Positions 57,872 through 64,000 of a stretch of DNA of 64,000 nt are shown in pieces. The stretch is from assembly GCA_003240735.1 (NCBI GenBank), contig QFNE01000001.1:218474-282473 (forward strand). The letters are read 5' to 3'. The notes under the pieces are model-generated. The model saw only the letters and a program-made list of their open reading frames with translations, was not told the DNA's origin and made no database searches. Both the position numbers and the translations under genes were made by a program. Each line of letters opens with the position of its first letter. Position 1 is the first letter of the stretch. This stretch comes from Paracoccus denitrificans (GTDB taxonomy: Bacteria > Pseudomonadota > Alphaproteobacteria > Rhodobacterales > Rhodobacteraceae).

Positions 57872-59117
57872 GGCGACGCGCGGCAAGCCAACTGGCAAGC
57901 GCCATTACCCCGGCGGTCGCAAGGCAGAGCGGCAGCCCACCAAGCTGAAAACTGACGCCCGAGAGTAAAGTCCCGATCAAGCGGCCCGCAGCGTTGGCCA
58001 TATAATAGAACCCCACGTCGCGTGTGATCCGCTCGGCCGATCCGAAGGCGAGGATCAGGTAGGAATGTACGGAGGAATTCACCGCGAAGATAAAGCCGAA
58101 GACCAGAAGCCCCACGACCAGAAGAATTGTAAGCCAAGGGGCGGGTCCACCCGCGACCAACGCGGCAAGGGCCAGCACGAACGGCACCGGCACGAGGAGA
58201 CCGGACCAGAAGACCGCCTTGTTGACCGTCTCAGCCTCGGGTTGTCCTTTGCCCCCCAACAGGCGCGGTGCGAAACCCTGCACAACGCCATAGGCGATGA
58301 TCCAGAGCGCCATGAAGCCGCCGACAAGGAAAAAGGCCTCGCGCCGTCCCTCGGCGGTCCCGTCCGACAGCACCGCCTGGAAATAGACCGGGATGCCCAC
58401 GACGAACCACACATCGCGCGCCCCGAACAGGAACATGCGCGCCAGCGACAGGCGGTTCACGCGGATGTCCTTCGACCGCCAGCCGGACCAGCTTTCGTCG
58501 GATTTCATCCGCCCGGGCAGACCCGCAGGCAGAAACAGCACGACCGCGAGCAAGATCACCGCCAGTACCGCCGCCATGCCCCAGACGGCGGCGTCGAACC
58601 CTGCAAGGCCAAGCAGCGCCGCACCCAGGAAGAAGCCGAAACCCTTGACGGCATTCTTCGATCCGGTCAGAGCCGCGACCCAGCGGAACAGCCCCCCGTC
58701 CTCGGTCGGGGCCAGCAGTTTCACCGCAGATTTCGACGACATCTTGGCCAGATCCTTGGCCACGCCCGAGACGCCCTGCACCGCCATGACGAAGGCGACC
58801 GAGGCCGCAACCGACCAGGCCGGGTCAAGCTGCGCCAGGGCGACCAGCGCCCCGATCTGCAGCGACAGCCCGCCGTAAAGCGTCGCCGCCAAGCCGAACC
58901 GCGCCGCCAGCCAGCCTGCGGCAAGGTTGGTCACGATGCCCGCGACCTCATAAAGTAGGAAAAGCCAGGCCAGTTGCACGGGCGAAAAGCCAAGCGCGTT
59001 GAAATGCAACAGGACCAGCATCCGCAGCGCGCCATCCGACAGCATGAAGGCCCAATAGGCCGCCGTCACCGCCGCATAGGCGCGCAAGGGGTTCGCAGAG
59101 GCAGTCACGTCGCTCAC
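57858..59117 (-). CDS. arsJ: Organoarsenical efflux MFS transporter ArsJ
   Basis: A 419-residue MFS protein with about twelve helices. The N-terminus LRAYAAVTAAYWAFMLSDGALRMLVLLHFNALGFSPVQLAWLFLLYEVAGIVTNLAAGWLAARFG and the SGVAKDLAKMSSKSAVKLL loop are characteristic of ArsJ. It exports 1-arseno-3-phosphoglycerate, the unstable product made by the partner GAPDH, which then releases arsenate outside. The start is GTG at 59117, overlapping the GAPDH stop (ATGTGA), rather than a longer in-frame ATG at 59171 that would run into GAPDH. The gapdh-arsJ pairing is the strongest evidence for the assignment. Confidence 0.93.
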   Translation of the reverse strand: MSDVTASANPLRAYAAVTAAYWAFMLSDGALRMLVLLHFNALGFSPVQLAWLFLLYEVAGIVTNLAAGWLAARFGLAATLYGGLSLQIGALVALAQLDPAWSVAASVAFVMAVQGVSGVAKDLAKMSSKSAVKLLAPTEDGGLFRWVAALTGSKNAVKGFGFFLGAALLGLAGFDAAVWGMAAVLAVILLAVVLFLPAGLPGRMKSDESWSGWRSKDIRVNRLSLARMFLFGARDVWFVVGIPVYFQAVLSDGTAEGRREAFFLVGGFMALWIIAYGVVQGFAPRLLGGKGQPEAETVNKAVFWSGLLVPVPFVLALAALVAGGPAPWLTILLVVGLLVFGFIFAVNSSVHSYLILAFGSAERITRDVGFYYMANAAGRLIGTLLSGVSFQLGGLPLCLATAGVMALASWLAARRLRLV

Positions 59118-60121
59118 ATCGCTCCCGCAACCATGCGGGCGATATCGGCCAGTCGGCAGGAATAGCCCCATTCGTTGTCATACCAGGCGTAGATTTTCAC
59201 CTGCGTGTCATTGATCACCATGGTCGACGGCCCGTCGATGATTGACGAGCGAGGATCATTGGTGAAATCGCAGGACACCAGCGGCCGCGTCTCGAACCCC
59301 AGAATGCCCTTCAGCGGCCCTTCGGCGGCGGTTTTGAACAGGGCGTTGACCTCTTCGGCGGTTGTTTCGCGCTCAACCTCGAACACGCAGTCGGTCAGTG
59401 ACGCGTTCAGCAGCGGCACGCGCACGGCATGGCCGTTCAGGCGGCCTTTCAGTTCGGGATAGATCAGCGTGATCGCGGTGGCCGAACCTGTGGTTGTCGG
59501 GATCAGGTTCATCAGGGCGGACCGCGCGCGGCGCATGTCCTTGGCAGGGCGGTCGACGATGGTCTGGGTGTTGGTCACGTCGTGGATCGTGGTGATCGAG
59601 CCATGCCTGATCCCAAGGTTCTCGTGGATCACCTTGACTACCGGCGCGAGGCAGTTCGTCGTGCAGGAGGCCGCCGTCACAAGGTTCTGCGATCCGTCGT
59701 AAAGATCATGGTTGACACCGTAGACAAGGTTCAGCGCCCCGCCGTCCTTGACCGGGGCAGAGACGACGACCTTCTTCACCCCGGCGGCATAATAAGGCGC
59801 GACCTTGGCCGCTGTCTTGAAGACGCCTGTGCAATCGATCACCAGATCGACACCAAGCTCTGCCAGCAGCAAAGCCTCGATGGTCTTCTCATGGGTCAGC
59901 CTGATGCGTTTTCCGTTCAACTCCAGCGCACCCTCGGCGGCGGCAACCGGCGTGCGCCAGCGACCATGGACCGAGTCGAACTCCATCAGCAACGCGTGCT
60001 GTTCGGCGTCGCCGACAGGATCGTTCAGCAGGACGATGTCGCCACCTGCGCCTGTATCGATAAGGTCGCGCAAGACAAGTTTGCCGATCCGGCCAAGGCC
60101 GTTGAGGGCGATACGGGGCAT
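59114..60121 (-). CDS. Arsenic-operon glyceraldehyde-3-phosphate dehydrogenase
   Basis: A 335-residue type I GAPDH. The Rossmann start IALNGLGRIGKLVLRDLIDTG, the active-site ASCTTNCLAPV (about residues 150-160) with catalytic Cys, the HDVTNTQTIVDRP loop, RVPLLNASLTD and the closing WYDNEWGYSCRL are all present. In arsenate resistance this enzyme uses arsenate in place of phosphate and forms 1-arseno-3-phosphoglycerate for ArsJ to export. It differs from the housekeeping enzyme by its place between arsJ and arsR-arsC. The reading frame overlaps arsJ by four bases and lies four bases after the fusion gene. Confidence 0.93.
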   Translation of the reverse strand: MPRIALNGLGRIGKLVLRDLIDTGAGGDIVLLNDPVGDAEQHALLMEFDSVHGRWRTPVAAAEGALELNGKRIRLTHEKTIEALLLAELGVDLVIDCTGVFKTAAKVAPYYAAGVKKVVVSAPVKDGGALNLVYGVNHDLYDGSQNLVTAASCTTNCLAPVVKVIHENLGIRHGSITTIHDVTNTQTIVDRPAKDMRRARSALMNLIPTTTGSATAITLIYPELKGRLNGHAVRVPLLNASLTDCVFEVERETTAEEVNALFKTAAEGPLKGILGFETRPLVSCDFTNDPRSSIIDGPSTMVINDTQVKIYAWYDNEWGYSCRLADIARMVAGAM

Positions 60122-60125
60122 GATC

Positions 60126-60965
60126 TCAGTCTTCCTTGAGGGCTTCGGTGTCTATGTCGTCGACGCGGTTTTGCAGCGATAGCCGGTTAAGGGTTGCGAA
60201 GGGCAAGGAAATGAACGTTTCGATCCTGCGACGCAGCGCACCATAGGTCTGGGCGAATACCAGTGCCTTTTCGGCGTCGGTACCCATGGCTTTTACCGGG
60301 TCCGGCAGGCCCCAATGGCCGGTAATCGGCTGGCCGGGCCATGGCGGGCATTCCTCGGCGGCGGATGTGTCGCAAACTGTAAATACGAAATCCATGACGA
60401 TGGAGTCAGGCTGCTGGAACTCGGACACATGCTTGGATCGCAAGCTTGAGGTGTCATGGCCATTTCGCTCAAGCACCTCCAGCGCGAAGGGATTCAGCGC
60501 AGTATTGGGGCGGGTGCCGGCCGAAAAGGCCTGAAACTTCCCTTTGCCAAGATCGCGCAACAGGGCCTCGGCAAAGATCGAGCGGGCGGAATTTCCTGAA
60601 CAGATGAAGAGCACGTCGAAGTCGGTATCGTCCATGGCGGGATCCTTCTGAGCCGACAGGGAGGGAGAAATGAGGTCAGGTCGGGCGCGGCCTACGTCTA
60701 GCGCGAGATAGTCGATCAGCGCCTCGGTGAGTTGGCGGTTCGCGGAGTAGAAGAGTGACCGCCCTCGCCGTTCGACACTCGCGAGCCCTGCCGACGCAAG
60801 GTCCGAGAGATGGTGCGACAGCGTATTGGCCTTCAGACCTAGCGCCTCGGCAATCTCGGTCGGGCGCACGCCACGCGGGGCAAAGCGCATCAGCAGCCTG
60901 AAGACGGCGAGGCGGTCAGGGTGACCGAGGGTGGCGAATGCATGGGCGGCGCTGTTTTTTTCCAT
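60126..60965 (-). CDS. ArsR regulator fused to thioredoxin-type arsenate reductase (ArsR-ArsC)
   Basis: A 279-residue two-domain protein. Residues 1 to about 95 are an ArsR-type winged helix (HAFATLGHPDRLAVFRLLMRFAPRGVRPTEIAEALGLKANTLSHHLSDLASAGLASVERRGRSLFYSANR). From Met111 on is a low-molecular-weight-phosphatase-type arsenate reductase with the CX5R loop C122-SGNSA-R128 and the redox pair C198/C206 (TVCDTSAAEECP). It would reduce arsenate to arsenite with thioredoxin. The sensor half contains no cysteine, unlike classical As(III)-sensing ArsR. Met111 could serve as an internal start for a free ArsC. Confidence 0.92.
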   Translation of the reverse strand: MEKNSAAHAFATLGHPDRLAVFRLLMRFAPRGVRPTEIAEALGLKANTLSHHLSDLASAGLASVERRGRSLFYSANRQLTEALIDYLALDVGRARPDLISPSLSAQKDPAMDDTDFDVLFICSGNSARSIFAEALLRDLGKGKFQAFSAGTRPNTALNPFALEVLERNGHDTSSLRSKHVSEFQQPDSIVMDFVFTVCDTSAAEECPPWPGQPITGHWGLPDPVKAMGTDAEKALVFAQTYGALRRRIETFISLPFATLNRLSLQNRVDDIDTEALKED

Positions 60966-60985
60966 AATTCCGGAATACAGGAATT
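60966..60985. promoter_or_regulatory. Probable ArsR operator
   Basis: AATTCC (60966-60971) and GGAATT (60980-60985) form an inverted repeat with an eight-base spacer, itself containing GGAATAC, immediately before the ATG (60963-60965) of the fusion gene. No Shine-Dalgarno fits in front of that ATG, so the message may be leaderless. Confidence 0.5.
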
Positions 60986-61093
60986 AACAATGCTGTCCAG
61001 TGAAGTTTTTATGACGCAGCCTGATCGGGCCACTCCATCCATTCGCGCAGGCTCACCCCTGCGGACTTCTGCGTCCACCGGTCGCAGTGTGCA

Positions 61094-61210
61094 CTAGGTC
61101 GAGGCCGAGAGATTGACCCGCCGCGTCAGGGCCTCCGCGCTTTCCTTGCGCTCGGAGAAGCGATCAACAGGATAGTCAGCCCGGTCGCGGGTCAGCAGGG
61201 TGAACTTCAT
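61094..61210 (-). CDS. Small hypothetical ORF in a gene-poor stretch
   Basis: Between the fusion gene and the copper ATPase gene (60986-61463) there is no recognisable gene. The best candidate is a 38-codon minus-strand frame whose ATG at 61208-61210 is preceded by GGAGGAG and which reads MKFTLLTRDRADYPVDRFSE and on. It is highly charged and matches no family I know; it may also be the tail of a degraded gene, as the frame stays open upstream to 61330. The rest of the stretch shows no repeat, RNA or insertion-sequence ends. Confidence 0.25.
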   Translation of the reverse strand: MKFTLLTRDRADYPVDRFSERKESAEALTRRVNLSAST

Positions 61211-61463
61211 CAACTCCTCCAGCCACAGCGGCAGGCGAACGGGATGGCGGCCAGTACCGGGATCAAGTCCCCTCAAGTGAGGCGGGAACGGCTTCAATGC
61301 AATCGGCGCCGCCCAAATCGAGCGCGACACATGAACTCAACGGGGAGGGGGAAACCTTGGTCAAAGGCCAAGTATTGCAACTATGTCGAGCATAGGCGCC
61401 ACTGATGGTGGGAGTTTCAGATCTTCGCAATGCTGTCTTTGCAATGTTACATGGCCTGCTGTG

Positions 61464-63827
61464 TCACAGATCGACCCGTTTCAGCCGTAGCGCGTTGGCG
61501 ATGACGGACACCGAGGACAGCGACATGGCCGCCGCCGCGATCATCGGCGACAGAAGAAGGCCAAAGATCGGATAGAGCAGCCCCGCCGCCACCGGGATGC
61601 CGGCGGCGTTGTAGATGAAGGCGAAGAACAGGTTCTGGCGGATATTGCGCATGGTGGCCACGGCAAGCTTGCGGGCGCGGACGATGCCGGTCAGATCGCC
61701 GCCCAGCAGGGTCAGCCCGGCGCTTTCGACCGCCACATCGGCGCCGGTGCCCATTGCGATGCCCACATCCGCCGCCGCAAGGGCTGGCGCATCATTCACC
61801 CCGTCGCCCGCCATGGCGACCTTGTCCCCCTTGCCGCGCAGCCCGTCGATCAGGTCCTTCTTACCCTCGGGCAGCATCCCGGCGCGGACCTCGTCGATGC
61901 CCAACCGGCTGGCCACGGCCAGCGCCGTGCGTTCATTGTCGCCGGTTGCCATGATCACCTTGATTCCCAGATCATGCAGGTCACGTATCGCCGCCTCGGC
62001 CGTTGGCTTGATCGGGTCGGCAACGGCGACAAGCCCCGCCAGCCTGCCATCCAGCGCCACGAACATCGCCGTCTTGCCCTCGCCGCGCAGGCGGTCGGCG
62101 GTCTCCTCGCCCGTGTCGCAGTCGATGCCAAGCGACGTCATCAGCGCGTTATTGCCAAGCGCCACATCGCGTCCATCGACCTTGCCAATCACCCCCTTGC
62201 CGGTTACGGCCTCGAACTCCTCGCCATTGCCAAGGCTCAGCCCACGCGCCTTGGCACCCTCGACGATTGCCTCGGCCAGCGGGTGTTCGGAGGCGCGTTC
62301 CAGCGCGGCGGCGGCGGCCAGCAACTCATCCTCGGGCACATCGCCGAAGCTGGTCACATCGGTCAGTGCAGGCTTGCCTTCGGTCAGCGTGCCGGTCTTG
62401 TCGACGATCAGCGTATCGACATCGGCCATCAGTTCCAGCGCCTCGGCATTCTTGACCAGCACGCCGGCCTGCGCGCCGCGTCCCGCTGCCGTGGTGATGG
62501 AAATCGGCGTCGCCAGCCCAAGCGCACAGGGACAGGCAATGATCAGCACCGAGACCGCAGATGCGACGGCAAAGACATAGGACGGGCTGGGACCGAAGAT
62601 CAGCCAGACGACAAAGGCCGCGATGGCGATCACCACCACCGCCGGCACGAAGATTGCCGAGACCCGATCAGCCAGCCCCTGAATCGGCGCCTTGGACCGC
62701 CGCGCCCCGGCCACCATCTGGACGATCTGCGACAGAACCGTATCGGCGCCGACATCTGTGGCGCGGATCGCCAGCGTCCCGTTCTTGTTGATCGTGCCGC
62801 CGGTCACGCGATCGCCCTGCACCTTCTCGACCGGCACCGGCTCGCCCGTGATCATGCTTTCGTCTAAGGACGACCGCCCCTCGACCACCTCGCCATCCAC
62901 CGGCACGCTGTCTCCGGGACGCACGCGCAAGAGATCCCCGGCCACGATGTTTTCCAGCGGCGCGTCATATTCGCTGCCATCGGGCAGGATGCGCCGCGCC
63001 GTCTTGGGTGCCAGATCCATCAGCGCCCGGATCGCATCGCCGGTGCGTTCCCGCGCCCTGAGTTCCAGAACCTGTCCGACAAAGACCAGGGCAACGATGA
63101 CCACGGCAGCCTCGTAATAGGTGCCGACCATGCCGCCCATCCGGTATTCTTCGGGAAAGATGCCCGGCAGGAAGGTCGCAAACAGCGAATAGAGATAGGC
63201 CGCGCCGACCCCCAGCGAGATCAGCGTCCACATGTTCGGCGAGCGGTTTTTGAAGGAATCCAGCCCGCGCTGAAAGAAGGGCCGCGCCGCCCACAGCACG
63301 ATGGGCGTAGCCAGCAGGAATTCCAGCCAAGCGGCGGTGCGGTGCCCGATCCAGTCGCGGACCGGAATGCCCACCATCTCGCCCATGGTCAGGATCAACA
63401 GCGGCACGGCGGCGGCCACGCTGACCCAGAGCCGCCGGGTAAAATCGGTCAGTTCATGGCTGGGCTCGTCCGAGGGAATCATCGGCTCCAAGGCCATGCC
63501 GCAGATCGGGCAGGCGCCAGGTTCGTCGCGGACGATCTCGGGATGCATCGGGCAGGTCCACTGCGTGCCTGCCGGGGCGGATTTTTCGACCTTGACCGCC
63601 GCGCCCGAGGCGTAGAACCACGGATCGCCGTCGAACTTCGACTGGCAACCGTCCGAGCAGAAATAGAAGGTCTGTCCCTCATAGTCGCGCTGGCGTGCCT
63701 CGGGCTTGATCGTCACCTGCATGCCGCAAACCGGGTCGATGGCCTTACCGGGATCAGCCTGTGCCGGTGCGCCACCGTGTGTCCCGTGATCGTGCTGCCT
63801 ATGCGAATGATCGTGCTTGTGGTCCAT
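61464..63827 (-). CDS. copA: Copper-exporting P1B-type ATPase with YHS and metal-binding domains
   Basis: A 787-residue copper pump. The N-terminus is His-rich (MDHKHDHSHRQHDHGTHGG), followed by a YHS-like domain (DPVCGMQVTIKPEARQRDYEGQTFYFCSDGCQSKF, residues about 32-66) and a heavy-metal-binding domain (CPMHPEIVRDEPGACPICGMALEP, about 91-114). There is no classical CxxC HMA domain. The core has CPCALGLATP in the sixth helix, DKTGTLTEGKP, SEHPLAEAI and GDGVNDAPALAAAD. The Asn/Tyr of FIYNAAGIP and the MSLSSVSV of the last helix fit the P1B-1 (Cu+/Ag+) signature. It is divergent from a CsoR-type gene. Confidence 0.94.
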   Translation of the reverse strand: MDHKHDHSHRQHDHGTHGGAPAQADPGKAIDPVCGMQVTIKPEARQRDYEGQTFYFCSDGCQSKFDGDPWFYASGAAVKVEKSAPAGTQWTCPMHPEIVRDEPGACPICGMALEPMIPSDEPSHELTDFTRRLWVSVAAAVPLLILTMGEMVGIPVRDWIGHRTAAWLEFLLATPIVLWAARPFFQRGLDSFKNRSPNMWTLISLGVGAAYLYSLFATFLPGIFPEEYRMGGMVGTYYEAAVVIVALVFVGQVLELRARERTGDAIRALMDLAPKTARRILPDGSEYDAPLENIVAGDLLRVRPGDSVPVDGEVVEGRSSLDESMITGEPVPVEKVQGDRVTGGTINKNGTLAIRATDVGADTVLSQIVQMVAGARRSKAPIQGLADRVSAIFVPAVVVIAIAAFVVWLIFGPSPSYVFAVASAVSVLIIACPCALGLATPISITTAAGRGAQAGVLVKNAEALELMADVDTLIVDKTGTLTEGKPALTDVTSFGDVPEDELLAAAAALERASEHPLAEAIVEGAKARGLSLGNGEEFEAVTGKGVIGKVDGRDVALGNNALMTSLGIDCDTGEETADRLRGEGKTAMFVALDGRLAGLVAVADPIKPTAEAAIRDLHDLGIKVIMATGDNERTALAVASRLGIDEVRAGMLPEGKKDLIDGLRGKGDKVAMAGDGVNDAPALAAADVGIAMGTGADVAVESAGLTLLGGDLTGIVRARKLAVATMRNIRQNLFFAFIYNAAGIPVAAGLLYPIFGLLLSPMIAAAAMSLSSVSVIANALRLKRVDL

Positions 63828-63843
63828 GACTCTCTCCCGGCAG

Positions 63844-63892
63844 ATACCTATAGGGGGTATATCAGACTTGCTCTATACCCCTTGAGGGTATA
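63844..63892. promoter_or_regulatory. Two CsoR-like operator sites between copA and csoR
   Basis: A perfect inverted repeat TATACCC-CTTGA-GGGTATA occupies 63874-63892. A second GC-centred AT-flanked site, ATACC-N7-GGTAT, lies at 63844-63860. TATACCCN(4-6)GGGTATA is the operator type of copper-sensing CsoR/RicR proteins, and such a gene begins just to the right, so both divergent genes are probably derepressed by copper. Confidence 0.75.
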
Positions 63893-63927
63893 GCACAAGC
63901 TGCAGATGTTGAAGTTCGGAGCCCTCC

Positions 63928-64000
63928 TTGGCGCATGACAAGCAGAACCGAGACGCGATCCTGAAGCGGCTTTCCCGCCTGAACGGTCAGGTGCAGGGCG
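63928..64000 (+). CDS. CsoR/FrmR-family metal-sensing repressor, N-terminal part
   Basis: The first 24 codons of a small helical regulator are visible. The start is TTG at 63928 with GGAG six bases upstream, and the peptide begins MAHDKQNRDAILKRLSRLNGQVQG. The RLSRLNGQVQG string is the hallmark of the CsoR/RcnR/FrmR fold (usually RLxRIEGQVRG), carried on helix 1. The metal ligands lie beyond the window, so copper specificity is inferred from the divergent copper ATPase and the operator sites. Confidence 0.8.
   Translation, partial: MAHDKQNRDAILKRLSRLNGQVQG

Larger units (their letters stand above)
54355..64000. mobile_element. Putative tRNA-Met-integrated metal-resistance island (left end to window edge)
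   Basis: The segment starts at the tRNA 3' fragment and contains only metal and metalloid resistance functions: MerR/ZntA-type, ArsR-ArsC/GAPDH/ArsJ, copper ATPase and CsoR. It also has inverted and direct repeats next to the attachment site, a broken gene, and several gene-poor stretches unlike the dense operons before it. The logic of integration puts the intact tRNA gene and the integrase at the other end, beyond base 64000. No integrase, transposase or conjugation gene is seen in the window, so the element class is unknown and the right boundary is simply the window edge. Confidence 0.55.

Noticed and set aside
60986..61463. Insertion-sequence remnant suspected between arsR-arsC and the copper ATPase gene
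   Set aside because: No terminal inverted repeats, target duplication or transposase motifs could be read in any frame.
1..64000. CRISPR array or restriction-modification/defence genes
   Set aside because: No regularly spaced identical repeats and no methyltransferase, nuclease or toxin-antitoxin motifs were seen in the window.

Overview
The window looks like a chromosomal segment of an alphaproteobacterium, most likely of the Rhodobacterales (Paracoccus/roseobacter-like). The signs are high GC with strongly GC-biased third codon positions, tightly overlapping operons (many ATGA/GTGA junctions), a TPP riboswitch ahead of a YkoF/ThiXYZ-type operon, a HutF/HutG-type histidine pathway and FadR-type GntR regulators. 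No tool could be run, so all family calls come from reading motifs and translated sequence.

Layout. 1-10.5 kb is housekeeping: the 5' part of a ribokinase gene, recQ, an alpha/beta hydrolase, a YggT protein, a thioesterase, a UMF1-type MFS transporter, a MepA endopeptidase, a phytase-like secreted protein, a queuosine-precursor transporter, a probable stand-alone structured small RNA carrying an 18-codon ORF, exonuclease III and topoisomerase IB. 10.6-18.3 kb holds a giant alpha-2-macroglobulin, a nitronate monooxygenase and a 2-hydroxyacid dehydrogenase. 18.5-22.9 kb holds a small protein and a sugar-acid group (ketoglutarate-semialdehyde dehydrogenase, GntR regulator, fucose mutarotase, lactate dehydrogenase). 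22.9-27.7 kb is a PxpA / PxpB-PxpC fusion / biotin carboxylase-BCCP fusion operon and a fumarylacetoacetase-family gene.

27.7-32.2 kb is a TPP-riboswitch operon: YkoF protein, ABC permease, ATPase, ThiY-like binding protein and a flavin-dependent LLM monooxygenase. 32.2-44.9 kb is a large histidine-utilisation region: a polar amino-acid ABC transporter, hutU, an acyl-CoA dehydrogenase, a CaiB/BaiF CoA-transferase, hutG, hutH and hutI on the minus strand, with hutF and hutC divergent on the plus strand. 44.8-53.0 kb holds a LysR regulator with a hydrolase, then an imino-acid-like catabolic group (N-methylproline demethylase-like flavoenzyme, TetR, ProC-like, FAD oxidoreductase, ornithine-cyclodeaminase-like).

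From about 54.35 kb to the right edge lies what appears to be a horizontally acquired metal-resistance island. Its left end is the 3' part of a minus-strand initiator tRNA-Met, followed outward by the native terminator, which is the classic footprint of a tyrosine-recombinase attachment site. The island carries a MerR regulator with a textbook 19-bp-spacer promoter and a Zn/Cd/Pb ATPase, an ArsR-ArsC fusion with GAPDH and ArsJ (arsenate detoxification through 1-arseno-3-phosphoglycerate export), a copper ATPase with YHS and metal-binding domains, and the start of a CsoR-type regulator. No integrase gene lies in the window, so the far end must lie to the right.

The most interesting leads are the acyl-CoA dehydrogenase/CoA-transferase pair inside the hut operon (possible imidazolepropionate route), the riboswitch-controlled LLM monooxygenase, the self-sequestering small RNA, the biotin-linked 5-oxoprolinase-like operon and the tRNA-bounded metal island.
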